Positions 27,065 through 35,349 are shown, counted from the first letter of the stretch. The stretch: DNA of 64,000 nt from Aurantimicrobium photophilum (GCF_003194085.1 NZ_CP023994.1:744001-808000), one strand, 5' to 3'. Notes: generated from the letters alone by a model not told the origin. Program-made: numbers and translations.

Positions 27065-27603
27065 ATATATAACTCTTGTGCTCTTCTGAGTGCCGTCCGT
27101 TTGTTCGGCACGGAAATCATGTTGTTGAGTCTCCTGAGAACTGTTTCCTGTGAAATTTCATAAGCACTCATCACATTCCTACACAGTCCTTGCACTAGTT
27201 GGTCGTTCACATGTCCCGACCTTAGAAGGTCAATAATGGTTCTGAGCGGACTGGTGATCCCACTCGTGCTTTCCAGCCACACATCAGTTGAAGCAAGTGT
27301 TCGTTCTTCAATATCTAGATTGTGATGAACAGCCCTTCGTATACGTCGAACTGTCACGGTTGAAGCGGTGTGTGTGTTCGGTTCTTTGCACAAGCCCAAT
27401 GCCCACACAGCAGATATGCCGGTGAGGACAACCGGGTGACGTTCTTGTTGGAGGATTTTCCTACTACGAGTCCTCCAGTTCTGTACCTCATCCCAGAAAT
27501 CGTGATCTTGATTAATTTCACCGGATAAGCGCAATGCTGACAGTTCGGCGGGGGAGAAGTGAGAAGTTAACGAAAAGTGGTCCATGCGCACATCGTGCAT
27601 CAT
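27061..27603 (-). CDS. AbiEi antitoxin-like protein (function unproven)
   Basis: A 180-residue protein with no sure assignment. Its layout of FSPAELSALRLSGEINQ, ISAVWALGL and TVTVRRIRRAVHHNLDIEERTL resembles proteins annotated in Microbacteriaceae as 'type IV toxin-antitoxin AbiEi family antitoxin'. No AbiEii nucleotidyltransferase toxin lies beside it, so toxin-antitoxin function is doubtful. Three start codons are possible (27603, 27600 and 27585), all inside a perfect inverted repeat. It lies 43 bases after the DUF349 stop on the same strand and overlaps the convergent rel gene by four bases. Confidence 0.55.
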   Translation of the reverse strand: MMHDVRMDHFSLTSHFSPAELSALRLSGEINQDHDFWDEVQNWRTRSRKILQQERHPVVLTGISAVWALGLCKEPNTHTASTVTVRRIRRAVHHNLDIEERTLASTDVWLESTSGITSPLRTIIDLLRSGHVNDQLVQGLCRNVMSAYEISQETVLRRLNNMISVPNKRTALRRAQELYI

Positions 27604-27611
27604 GGACCACT
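27576..27611. repeat. Perfect inverted repeat over the start of the AbiEi-like gene
   Basis: AGTGGTCCATG (27576-27586) and CATGGACCACT (27601-27611) are exact inverted copies around a 14-base centre that holds a further GCAC/GTGC pair. All three candidate start codons of the AbiEi-like gene fall inside it. As DNA it could bind a dimeric autoregulator; as RNA it would fold into an 11-bp plus 4-bp hairpin hiding the start codons. Confidence 0.85.
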
Positions 27612-27643
27612 CGGTGAGTAAAGGAACTCACAAATGTGTGGAC

Positions 27644-27649
27644 AATCTA
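27644..27649 (-). promoter_or_regulatory. Possible -10 box for the AbiEi-like gene
   Basis: TAGATT on the minus strand starts with the DUF349 stop codon and would begin transcription near 27637, about 34 bases before the first start codon and just before the inverted repeat. The site is weak evidence by itself. Confidence 0.25.
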
Positions 27650-28867
27650 CTTCAGGACAGCAAGCCATTCCTTTTGAGTCTTGATTGCTTCCTCAAGCTC
27701 TGTGGCTTTCTTGGAATCCTTAGCTGACTTTGCAGCTGCAAGTTCCGCTTCGAGCTTCTCGATCTTTTCTTCAATCTGTCCAGCTAAGCCTTCAGAACGA
27801 GCTTGCTTTTCTGGGTTTGACGCATTCCAGTGGTTATCTTCGAGTTTGCGCACGGCCTGTTCGACCTTGCGCATGCGCTCTTCAGTTGGCTTGAGTTGTG
27901 CGCGAGGAACCTTGCCCGCAGCATCCCACTTCTTCTGAAGCGCGTTGAGCTTGGCGCGTGCTTCGACGCGATCAGTAGCCTCGAGAAGAGTTTCAGCTTC
28001 AGTGAGAATGGCGAGCTTAACCTCGAGGTTTCCTGCGTAGGAAGCATCCTCTACTTCGTCCTGCTCTTTCTTTGCAGCGTAAAGAGCGTCACCGGCTGCC
28101 TTGAAGCGTGCCCAGAGAGCATCATCAATCTTCTTGCCTGCACGTGGTGCAAGCTTCCACTGATCTAACAATGCACGGTATGCGGCAACACCATTAGTGC
28201 CTTGTGAAAGGAGAGCCTCTGCCTTGGAAATCAGCTCTTCCTTGGCGGACTTTGCGCCCTTGTTCTTGGAATCGAGTTCTGCGAAGAAGGCACGACGGTG
28301 CTGATCTAGCTTCTGACGTGCATCGCGGAAACGCTTCCACAGTTCATTGGACTCAGACTTCGACAGACGCGGTCCACTCTTTTGAGCGGTCTGCCATGCA
28401 GCGAAGAGTTCATCAACCTTCGCGGTGGTGGTCTTCCACTGAATTTTTGCAGGTTCGGTTGCGGCGAGCGCTTCAATCTGTTCCACGATGGCAATGCGGG
28501 CAAGTCGAGATTCCTCAACTGCTGCTGCGTTCTTTTCTTTCTCAGCCTCGCTGAGTTCGCTCAGAGAAGCAACAAGCTTGTCGAGACGTTCTGCGAGTGC
28601 GGCGTAGTTGCCAATACCGTTGCGTGCTTCAACCTGCTCGGCAATCTTCTTGGCACTCTCACTGATTTCAGAAGCAGGAGCGCCACGCTTTGCACGCTGT
28701 TCGAGAAGAACTAGTGCTGAGTTGGTGTCGTTGAACTTACGCTCGAAGAAAGCCAGAGCCTCTTCGGGAGTGACGTCGGCATACTGACCGATCAGACGCT
28801 CGCCATCAGCTTCGACGACATACACATGGCCGGCTTCGTCGACACGCGCCGTTGTCTTTTCAGACAT
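27647..28867 (-). CDS. DUF349 domain-containing coiled-coil protein
   Basis: A 406-residue, highly charged, Ala/Glu/Lys-rich protein made of repeated helical DUF349 units; recurring W...FRDAR / W...FKAAGD / W..AGKVPR elements mark the repeats. It probably forms long coiled coils in the cytosol. Function is unknown in Actinobacteria. I choose ATG 28867, with GAGGTGG six bases upstream, rather than the ATG 30 bases earlier. The family is conserved next to rel and a cyclophilin gene in this phylum, as here. Confidence 0.85.
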   Translation of the reverse strand: MSEKTTARVDEAGHVYVVEADGERLIGQYADVTPEEALAFFERKFNDTNSALVLLEQRAKRGAPASEISESAKKIAEQVEARNGIGNYAALAERLDKLVASLSELSEAEKEKNAAAVEESRLARIAIVEQIEALAATEPAKIQWKTTTAKVDELFAAWQTAQKSGPRLSKSESNELWKRFRDARQKLDQHRRAFFAELDSKNKGAKSAKEELISKAEALLSQGTNGVAAYRALLDQWKLAPRAGKKIDDALWARFKAAGDALYAAKKEQDEVEDASYAGNLEVKLAILTEAETLLEATDRVEARAKLNALQKKWDAAGKVPRAQLKPTEERMRKVEQAVRKLEDNHWNASNPEKQARSEGLAGQIEEKIEKLEAELAAAKSAKDSKKATELEEAIKTQKEWLAVLK

Positions 28868-28905
28868 AACAATCCACCTCGTTGGGATAGGGAACAACCA
28901 GCCTC

Positions 28906-28923
28906 AAGCCTAGAGCAAGGCTT
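28906..28923 (-). promoter_or_regulatory. Candidate promoter box of the DUF349 gene within a small inverted repeat
   Basis: AAGCCT-AGAGCA-AGGCTT is a perfect 6-bp-arm inverted repeat. On the minus strand one arm supplies TAGGCT (28912-28907), the recurrent -10 form of this window, 40 bases before the DUF349 ATG. It could instead be a 3' hairpin of the upstream cyclophilin gene, but there is no T-run. Confidence 0.35.
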
Positions 28924-28939
28924 CCCGTTGTGGAGACTG

Positions 28940-29707
28940 CTACTTTACGGAGACGCTCTTCAATGTCACGGGGACCTTAGGAGAACCATCTGAAGAACCG
29001 TTAGAGGTGCCCTGGCTGGTGACCTGGGCAATCAGTTCTGGTAAACCGCTGGTGATGTGTCCGATGACGGTGTATCCACCTGCAGCATCGCTTGGGATTG
29101 TGCTGTCTTCGTACACAATGAAGAACTGGCTACCCATGGAGTTTCCGTTGCCACCCTGGCGAGCCATTGCGATGGTCCCCGCGGGATACACATTGTCTGC
29201 AGGGGCATTTTCAACTGGACCGTAGGAATATCCAGGACCGCCGCTGCCATCTCCAGCTGGGTCTCCACACTGAAGGACGTAAATTCCTTCAGTGGTGAGG
29301 CGATGGCAGCTAATTCCTTCATAAAAACCAGAACCAATAAGCGATACGGTGCTTGCAACGGCCTGGGGTGCAGCTTCACCATTGAGTTCAAAAGTGATGG
29401 GCACACCAGCAACGTCCATGGAACCTGTCCAGACGCGGTATTCACTCAGTGCGGCATCTGGGGCAGCAGCACCTGTTGCTGTGGGCGTAGAAGTCGTTTC
29501 TGGTGCAGGAGCCACGACCGATACAACGGCTGAGTAGATTCCGAATCCCAGGGCGATCACGACAACGCCGGAAATTGACCCCACGATGATTCGATTGGTG
29601 CGCTTACGTGCTTTCTGAGCACGTTCATGTGCAGCCTTACGGTCTGCATACGTCTTGATACGGTCACGATCTTCTTTGGTTACGCGGTTGTCGCTCATCT
29701 TTGCCAT
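28940..29707 (-). CDS. Membrane-anchored cyclophilin-type peptidyl-prolyl isomerase
   Basis: About 255 residues: a charged cytosolic N-terminus (KEDRDRIKTYADRKAAHERAQ), one membrane helix (~38-60, IIVGSISGVVVIALGFGIYS), a Thr/Ala/Pro-rich linker and an extracytoplasmic cyclophilin domain. The domain shows SCHRLTTEGIYVLQCGDPAG with the catalytic Arg, and MGSQFFIVYEDS. It would assist folding of exported proteins. I choose ATG 29707; ATG 29698 is nearly as likely, and the longer frame from 29734 overlaps the divergent rarA. A cyclophilin beside rel is conserved in Actinobacteria. Confidence 0.9.
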   Translation of the reverse strand: MAKMSDNRVTKEDRDRIKTYADRKAAHERAQKARKRTNRIIVGSISGVVVIALGFGIYSAVVSVVAPAPETTSTPTATGAAAPDAALSEYRVWTGSMDVAGVPITFELNGEAAPQAVASTVSLIGSGFYEGISCHRLTTEGIYVLQCGDPAGDGSGGPGYSYGPVENAPADNVYPAGTIAMARQGGNGNSMGSQFFIVYEDSTIPSDAAGGYTVIGHITSGLPELIAQVTSQGTSNGSSDGSPKVPVTLKSVSVK

Positions 29708-29719
29708 AGCAAGCAACGC

Positions 29720-29726
29720 TAATCTA
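29720..29726. promoter_or_regulatory. Overlapping divergent -10 boxes for rarA (+) and cyclophilin (-)
   Basis: The plus strand reads TAATCT (29720-29725), seven bases before the rarA ATG at 29733, which suits a leaderless transcript. The minus strand over 29726-29721 reads TAGATT, 13 bases before the cyclophilin ATG. The two promoters would share nearly the same bases, so only one could be occupied at a time. Confidence 0.35.
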
Positions 29727-29732
29727 AAGTCC

Positions 29733-31067
29733 ATGGCACAAGGTGATTCGACACTCGGGGGACAGACAGCACCTCTTGCTGTGCGAATGAGGCCTCGTTC
29801 CCTTGCTGAGGTAGCTGGTCAAGATCAGCTGCTCAAAACTGGATCGCCATTACAGGTTCTCGCTGCCCCAGGTTCACAAAGTGCGGTTTCTGTGATTTTG
29901 TGGGGACCTCCAGGAACAGGCAAAACCTCCTTGGCTCATGCCATCGCCACCTCGTCCGATCGTAGATGTGTCGAGCTTTCTGCTGTGACGGCGGGTGTCA
30001 AAGACGTGAGAACCGTCATGGAAGAGGCCCAGTCTCAGCGTGATCTTTATGGCGTGCGCACGCTGCTCTTTCTCGATGAGATTCATCGCTTCAGTAAAGC
30101 TCAACAGGATGCTCTTCTTCCCGGTGTAGAAAACGGGTGGGTCACCCTGATTGCTGCAACAACGGAGAATCCCTCATTCAGTGTTGTCACACCGCTGCTT
30201 TCGCGTTCTCTCTTGTTGCGTCTTGAGCCTCTCTCGGATGCTGCGCTGGATGCGCTCATTCAACGTGCTCTCGATGAACCATTTGGTCTGGCAGGAAAGT
30301 TCAGTGTTGATGAAGAAGCACGTCACGCAATTATCAACTTTGCTTCCGGTGATGCTCGTCGTGTGTTGACCTCTTTGGAGGCAGCATCCTCGATTGCGCA
30401 GCAAACGTCTAAGAAGAAAACCGGCGTTATTGCTGTTACGGCCGATCATGTATCTGCAGCCGTGGATTCTGCCTTGTTGAGATACGACCGCAATGGAGAT
30501 GAGCACTATGACGTCATTAGTGCCTTCATTAAGTCCATTCGTGGTTCTGACCCTGATGCTGCTGTTCATTACCTTGCTCGCATGATTGCTGCGGGGGAGG
30601 ACCCCCGGTTTATCGCTCGTCGATTGATTATTTCCGCTGCTGAAGACATTGGCTTAGCTGATCCTCACGCCCTCGGAATTGCCACCTCTGCGGCAGATGC
30701 CGTTGCGTTGATTGGTATGCCTGAGGGCCGTATTCCGTTATCAGAGGCCACGATCTATCTCGCTACGGCGCCTAAATCGAATGCTGCCTATAACGCCATC
30801 AATGCTGCTCTTGCTGATGTTCAGGCAGGAAAGTCAGGTCTTGTTCCCACTCATTTGCGGGATGCTCACTATGCGGGTGCAAAAAAGCTGGGACATGGCA
30901 AGGGTTATAAATACCCTCATGACAACCCGCTTGGCGTTGTAGAACAGCAATATTTGCCCGATACCCTGGCCTCAACTGAGTATTACTCGCCGACAGATCA
31001 CGGCTCAGAGCGTGATGTGAAGGCCCGTTTAGAGAAACTTCGGGCGATTACCAAGAAGCGTCGGTAG
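29733..31067 (+). CDS. rarA: Replication-associated recombination protein A (RarA/MgsA)
   Basis: AAA+ clamp-loader-like ATPase of 444 residues that acts at stalled replication forks. Walker A is WGPPGTGKTSLAHAIA (~57), Walker B is LFLDEIHRFSKAQQDALL, and sensor 1 is in LIAATTENPSFSVV. The C-terminal RarA domain has YHVISAFIKSIRGSDPDAA-like YDVISAFIKSIRGSDP and GYKYPHDNPLGVV near the end. The ATG 29733 is preferred because family similarity begins there; earlier in-frame codons overlap the cyclophilin start. Confidence 0.95.
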   Translation: MAQGDSTLGGQTAPLAVRMRPRSLAEVAGQDQLLKTGSPLQVLAAPGSQSAVSVILWGPPGTGKTSLAHAIATSSDRRCVELSAVTAGVKDVRTVMEEAQSQRDLYGVRTLLFLDEIHRFSKAQQDALLPGVENGWVTLIAATTENPSFSVVTPLLSRSLLLRLEPLSDAALDALIQRALDEPFGLAGKFSVDEEARHAIINFASGDARRVLTSLEAASSIAQQTSKKKTGVIAVTADHVSAAVDSALLRYDRNGDEHYDVISAFIKSIRGSDPDAAVHYLARMIAAGEDPRFIARRLIISAAEDIGLADPHALGIATSAADAVALIGMPEGRIPLSEATIYLATAPKSNAAYNAINAALADVQAGKSGLVPTHLRDAHYAGAKKLGHGKGYKYPHDNPLGVVEQQYLPDTLASTEYYSPTDHGSERDVKARLEKLRAITKKRR

Positions 31068-31092
31068 CTCGTCACCAATAGTGATAAGGTTT

Positions 31093-31098
31093 TAGAGT
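31093..31098 (+). promoter_or_regulatory. Candidate -10 box for rpsD and its 5' leader
   Basis: TAGAGT lies 26 bases after the rarA stop and would give rpsD a leader of about 130 bases. The leader contains a possible GCCC/GGGC hairpin around 31149-31164. S4 often represses its own mRNA, so this leader may be an S4 target, but I cannot match it to a known S4 structure. Confidence 0.3.
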
Positions 31099-31237
31099 CT
31101 ATTTCGACTGTGAAGCGCGGCTGCAACACAGTGACGAAAGAACTGGATGGCCCTGTAGCCGGGCACCATGACGAACCCCTCGATTTTCGCTCTATTACGA
31201 GCGTGTTCATTTTGTTTGTTCAATCGAAAAGGAAATT

Positions 31238-31867
31238 GTGTCTACTAAGTCACGTACCCGTAGCAAGACCCGTCTGTCGCGTGCCCTCGGCATCGCACTG
31301 ACCCCCAAGGCAGCAAAGTACCTGGAAAAGCGTCCCTACGCTCCAGGTGAGCACGGCCGCACCAAGCGCAAGGCTGACTCTGACTACGCAGTTCGTCTGC
31401 GTGAGAAGCAGCGTCTACGCGCTCAGTACGGTATCCGCGAAGCACAGCTGCGCAACGTCTTCCAGGAAGCTCGCAAGACCCAGGGTCTGACCGGTGAAAA
31501 CCTGGTAGAGCTCCTCGAAATGCGTCTTGACGCACTCGTACTCCGTGCAGGTTTCGCACGTACCACCGCTCAGGCTCGTCAGCTGGTTGTGCACCGTCAC
31601 ATCCTCGTCGATGGTCAGCTGGTTGACCGTCCATCTTTCCGCGTAAAGCCTGGACAGCTCATCCACGTCAAGCCACGCTCTGAGGTTCTTGAGCCACTGC
31701 AGGTTGCTGCAGCTGGTGGACACGCTGAGGTTCTTCCTCCCGTGCCCGCATACCTCGAGGTTGAACTCGACAAGCTTCACGCAACCTTGGTGCGTCGCCC
31801 CAAGCGTGCAGAAGTTCCCGTCACCTGTGACGTACAGCTCGTGGTTGAGTACTACGCAGCTCGCTAA
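31238..31867 (+). CDS. rpsD: 30S ribosomal protein S4
   Basis: A 209-residue S4, a primary 16S rRNA binding protein. The N-terminal part has RPYAPGEHGRTKRK and the S4 RNA-binding domain is at ~95-160 (MRLDALVLRAGFARTTAQARQLVVHRHILVDG). The zinc-binding cysteines of the C+ form are absent, so this is the zinc-free (C-) type. It starts at GTG 31238 with AAAGGA upstream. It stands alone rather than in the S11-S4-alpha operon, as is usual in Actinobacteria, and is closed by a strong terminator. Confidence 0.97.
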   Translation: MSTKSRTRSKTRLSRALGIALTPKAAKYLEKRPYAPGEHGRTKRKADSDYAVRLREKQRLRAQYGIREAQLRNVFQEARKTQGLTGENLVELLEMRLDALVLRAGFARTTAQARQLVVHRHILVDGQLVDRPSFRVKPGQLIHVKPRSEVLEPLQVAAAGGHAEVLPPVPAYLEVELDKLHATLVRRPKRAEVPVTCDVQLVVEYYAAR

Positions 31868-31880
31868 ATTCTTAGCTGGG

Positions 31881-31920
31881 AAAGGGTGTGGATCTTCGGA
31901 TCTGCACCCTTTCTTGTTTT
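31881..31920 (+). terminator. Intrinsic terminator of rpsD
   Basis: A 14-bp stem (31881-31894 with 31899-31912, two G-T wobbles) is capped by a TTCG tetraloop and followed by TTCTTGTTTT. It starts 13 bases after the rpsD stop. Confidence 0.9.
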
Positions 31921-31941
31921 ATTGCTCACGCTTGCCTCCCG

Positions 31942-31947
31942 TAGACT
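31942..31947 (+). promoter_or_regulatory. Candidate -10 box for the small membrane protein-alaS string
   Basis: TAGACT follows the rpsD terminator and lies 36 bases before the next ATG. It is probably the start of the long alaS-ruvX unit. Confidence 0.4.
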
Positions 31948-31983
31948 GGAGTCTCGCATTTGCACCGTTCATCTGGAGAAATC

Positions 31984-32172
31984 ATGAAGCAGCTCTTTTG
32001 GCTTACCGTAGGCGTTATCGCCGGCTTCTTTGTCGCGCACAAAGTAAACCAGACAGAACAGGGCCAGGCGTTCTTCGCCGCTGTCGACGCGAAAACTCGT
32101 GACTTCACCGAGGCACTCGTCGAAGGATACAAAGAGCGTGAGGCAGAGCTGCGCGCAGCTCGTAAGAACTAA
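31984..32172 (+). CDS. Small single-span membrane protein (alaS-linked, DUF6167-like position)
   Basis: A 62-residue protein: an N-terminal membrane helix (FWLTVGVIAGFFVAHKV) and a charged cytosolic tail (TEALVEGYKEREAELRAA). GGAGA stands before ATG 31984; an ATG at 31960 would add eight residues. In other Actinobacteria small membrane proteins (DUF948 and DUF6167 families) sit between rpsD and alaS; this looks like the second of these, and the first is missing. Function is unknown. It ends two bases before alaS. Confidence 0.72.
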   Translation: MKQLFWLTVGVIAGFFVAHKVNQTEQGQAFFAAVDAKTRDFTEALVEGYKEREAELRAARKN

Positions 32173-32174
32173 CT

Positions 32175-34835
32175 ATGCAAACTGCTGAAATTCGCCAACG
32201 TTGGCTTGACTTCTTTGCTGCGCGTGAACACACCGTAGTTCCCTCTGCATCACTGGTCAGTGATGACCCCACCCTTCTGTTCACCGTGGCAGGAATGGTT
32301 CCATTCATTCCTTACCTTTCCGGTGTTGTGCCACCTCCATACCCACGTGCAACCAGTGTTCAAAAGTGCATTCGCACCTTGGATATTGAAGAAGTTGGTA
32401 AGACCACTCGTCACGGAACTTTCTTCCAGATGAATGGAAACTTTTCTTTCGGTGACTACTTCAAGGAACAGGCCATTGAATATGCCTGGGAACTTCTGAC
32501 AACGTCTGAGGCTGATGGCGGTCTTGGCTTTGCTGAGAAGGATCTCTGGGTCACTGTCTACGAAGACGATGATGAGGCCATTGCCTTCTGGAAGAAGACT
32601 GCTGGTCTTCCTGATGAGCGTATTCAGCGTCGTGGCAAGGAAGACAACTACTGGTCGACCGGTCAGCCTGGTCCTGCAGGCCCTTGTTCTGAAATTTACT
32701 TCGATCGTGGCCCTGCGTACGGCATCGAGGGTGGCCCAGTAGCAGATGAAGATCGCTACATCGAAATCTGGAACCTCGTGTTCATGCAGTACCTGCGTGG
32801 AGAAGGAACCAGTAAGACCGAGTTCCAAATCTTGGGCGAACTGCCCAACAAGAACATCGATACCGGTATGGGCCTTGAACGTGTTGCTTTCCTCAAGCAG
32901 GGTGTTGAGAACCTCTATGAAATCGATCAGGTTCGTCCCGTTCTTGACCGCGCTGCAGAACTTGCAGGCGTCACCTACGGTGCCAACCAAGAAAACGACG
33001 TTCGCCTGCGCGTTGTCGCCGACCACGTTCGTTCAGCTCTCATGCTGATGGCTGATGGCGTTCAGGCCTCCAACGAAGGTCGCGGCTACATCTTGCGTCG
33101 TCTGCTGCGTCGTTCTGTTCGTGCCATGCGTTTACTTGGCGTGGATTCCGCAACCTTCCCCGAGTTGTTCACAGCATCTCGTGATGCCATGAAGGCTGCA
33201 TATCCCGATGTTGAGAACGAATACGCTCGCATTTCTCAGATTGCCTATGGCGAAGAAGAGACATTCCTGAAGACTCTGGCATCCGGAACAACCATTTTGG
33301 ATACTGCTGTTTCTGAAACCAAGAAGTCAGGCGCCAAAGCACTTGCAGGAGATACTGCGTTCCTGCTTCACGACACCTTTGGTTTCCCCATTGACCTCAC
33401 TCTGGAAATGGCAGAAGAAGCTGGTTTGAGTGTTGACCGTGCTGCTTTTGACACTCTGATGTTGGATCAGCGCACTCGCGCAAAGGCGGACGCCAAGGCA
33501 AAGAAGTCGATTCTTGCAGACCTGTCAATCTATACAGACCTGCGTGCACAGGGCGAAACAGTATTCACTGGTTACACCGACCTCGAAACTGAAACCAGCA
33601 TTTTGGGTCTCCTCAAGGACGGCCTGCCTGTTCAGAGCGCTTCTGCTGGCGATGTTGTCGAAGTAATTGTGGGCGCAACTTCTCTCTACGCAGAATCTGG
33701 TGGTCAGGTTTCTGATGCTGGTTCCATCATTGGTGACGGTTTCGACCTTGAGGTACTCGACGTGCAGAAGCCGGTCAAGGGACTCGTTTCACACACTGTT
33801 GAGGTTCGTAGCGGCCAGGTAAATGCTGGTGCCGCAGCAACAACTGTTGTGGACAAGAACTACCGTGCCGCAGCTGCTGCGGCTCACTCGGCAACCCACC
33901 TCGTTCACGCAGCACTGCGTGAAGTTCTGGGAAAAACAGCACACCAGGCTGGTTCATTGAACAAAGCCGGATATATGCGTTTCGACTTCTCCTGGAACGA
34001 AGCACTTTCATCCGAAACCCGCACCGAAATCGAAGAGATTGCCAACAACGCAATCTTGGCTGATTTCGACGTCGTCACTCGCGAGATGGCTCTCGATGAC
34101 GCTAAGAAGATGGGTGCCATGGCTCTCTTCGGTGAGAAGTATGGCGAGACTGTCCGCATGGTTGACATTGGTGGTCCTTGGTCACGCGAACTCTGCGCTG
34201 GAACACACGTGGCACACTCCTCGCAGGTTGGTCTGATCAACCTGGTGAGCGAATCTTCTGTTGGTTCATCTAACCGTCGTGTGGAAGCTCTTATTGGTGC
34301 AGATGCATTCAAGTCACTTGCTGCAGAGCGTGCCATTGTTCATGAGTTGTCTTCTTCGCTGAAGGCACCTCGCGAGCAGGTAACTACTCGTGTTGCTGAT
34401 CTGGTGGCAAGCCTCAAGGCTGCTGAACGAAAGATTGCAGAATTCGAAGCTGCTGCGGTTCGTGAACAAATTCCTGCGCTGGTTGGCAAAGCAGCTCCTG
34501 TGGGCAGCGTGACCGCCATTGTGGAGACTGTCACCGGAATTGCCTCTGTGGACGATTTGCGTAATTTGGTCACCGGAGTTCGCGAGAAGGTTCAAGCAAC
34601 GAACACAGTTATTGCTCTCGGAGCTGTCGTGGATGGCAAGCCAGCCGTCATCGTGGCAACTACTGAAAGCTCACGTGCTGCTGGAGCCAAAGCAGGTGCC
34701 CTTGCGAAACTTGCAGCGGGCATTCTTGGCGGTGGCGGCGGCGGTCGTGACGACATGGCTCAAGGTGGCGGAACGAACGTCAACGAGCTCGGTTCGGCGT
34801 TGCAGGCAATCCTCGCGGAGCTTCGCAGCCTCTAA
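32175..34835 (+). CDS. alaS: Alanyl-tRNA synthetase
   Basis: A full-length 886-residue class II synthetase. The aminoacylation core shows VPFIPYLSG, RATSVQKCIRTLDIEEVG and GRGYILRRLLRRSVRAM. The editing domain has the zinc set HSATHLVHAALREVLG and SRELCAGTHVAHSSQVG (Cys-x3-His). A C-Ala domain ends in a Gly-rich segment, AAGILGGGGGGRDDMAQGGG, typical of the family. The stop shares a base with the ruvX ATG (TAATG). It lies two bases after the small membrane protein gene. Confidence 0.98.
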   Translation: MQTAEIRQRWLDFFAAREHTVVPSASLVSDDPTLLFTVAGMVPFIPYLSGVVPPPYPRATSVQKCIRTLDIEEVGKTTRHGTFFQMNGNFSFGDYFKEQAIEYAWELLTTSEADGGLGFAEKDLWVTVYEDDDEAIAFWKKTAGLPDERIQRRGKEDNYWSTGQPGPAGPCSEIYFDRGPAYGIEGGPVADEDRYIEIWNLVFMQYLRGEGTSKTEFQILGELPNKNIDTGMGLERVAFLKQGVENLYEIDQVRPVLDRAAELAGVTYGANQENDVRLRVVADHVRSALMLMADGVQASNEGRGYILRRLLRRSVRAMRLLGVDSATFPELFTASRDAMKAAYPDVENEYARISQIAYGEEETFLKTLASGTTILDTAVSETKKSGAKALAGDTAFLLHDTFGFPIDLTLEMAEEAGLSVDRAAFDTLMLDQRTRAKADAKAKKSILADLSIYTDLRAQGETVFTGYTDLETETSILGLLKDGLPVQSASAGDVVEVIVGATSLYAESGGQVSDAGSIIGDGFDLEVLDVQKPVKGLVSHTVEVRSGQVNAGAAATTVVDKNYRAAAAAAHSATHLVHAALREVLGKTAHQAGSLNKAGYMRFDFSWNEALSSETRTEIEEIANNAILADFDVVTREMALDDAKKMGAMALFGEKYGETVRMVDIGGPWSRELCAGTHVAHSSQVGLINLVSESSVGSSNRRVEALIGADAFKSLAAERAIVHELSSSLKAPREQVTTRVADLVASLKAAERKIAEFEAAAVREQIPALVGKAAPVGSVTAIVETVTGIASVDDLRNLVTGVREKVQATNTVIALGAVVDGKPAVIVATTESSRAAGAKAGALAKLAAGILGGGGGGRDDMAQGGGTNVNELGSALQAILAELRSL

Positions 34836-35302
34836 TGCGTTCTGGTGTTCGTGTAGGCATCGATATCGGCACTGTCAGAATTGGCGTGGCCAGAAGCGAT
34901 CGTGATGGTTACCTCGCGACTCCTGTAGAAACAGTAGATCGAGGTTCTGAGAACCCCATTGGTCAGCTTGTTTCCCTTATTGCTGAACTCGAAGCAATCG
35001 AAGTAATTGTTGGCCTGCCACTTTCTTTGAATGGTTCGCACACTGCTTCCACGGAAGATGCGCTGGTGATGGCACGTGAACTCGCACAGAACTCCTCAGT
35101 ACCTGTTCGACTTGTTGATGAGCGTCTGACGACTGTTTCGGCGCACTCTGCTTTGAGAGCTGCGGGCAAGAAGCAAAAGCAAACAAGGTCCGTTATCGAC
35201 CAAGTAGCTGCAGTGATGATTTTGCAGCACGCGTTGGATTCAGAACGATCAAGCGGAAACCTTCCTGGTAAAGACATCAGCGAGTTTCCAGCTCAGTCAT
35301 AA
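34835..35302 (+). CDS. ruvX: RuvX/YqgF family Holliday junction resolvase-like nuclease
   Basis: A 155-residue RNase-H-fold protein. Catalytic-type acids lie in VGIDIGTVRIGVARSD, VGLPLSLNG and VRLVDERLTTVSA, and ATPKQKQTRSVIDQVAAVMIL-like KKQKQTRSVIDQVAAVMIL closes the fold. Family roles include 16S rRNA 5'-end maturation in E. coli and DNA junction cutting in mycobacteria, so the exact substrate is open. Coupled to alaS by a one-base overlap; the alaS-ruvX-mltG-aroE order is conserved in Actinobacteria. Confidence 0.94.
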   Translation: MRSGVRVGIDIGTVRIGVARSDRDGYLATPVETVDRGSENPIGQLVSLIAELEAIEVIVGLPLSLNGSHTASTEDALVMARELAQNSSVPVRLVDERLTTVSAHSALRAAGKKQKQTRSVIDQVAAVMILQHALDSERSSGNLPGKDISEFPAQS

Positions 35303-35312
35303 CGAGCTTCTG

Positions 35313-35318
35313 TAGGCT
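35313..35318 (+). promoter_or_regulatory. Candidate -10 box for mltG
   Basis: TAGGCT stands in the 47-base ruvX-mltG gap, 31 bases before the mltG ATG. It has the same hexamer as the boxes before thrS, zapE, aroQ and rpe. Confidence 0.35.
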
Positions 35319-35349
35319 GGCTCACGTCCATTCCACGAAACAGGCAGTG

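Noticed and set aside
32250-33026. 258-codon open frame on the minus strand
   Set aside because: It lies entirely within alaS on the opposite strand, resembles no known family, and its composition follows from complementing alaS codons.
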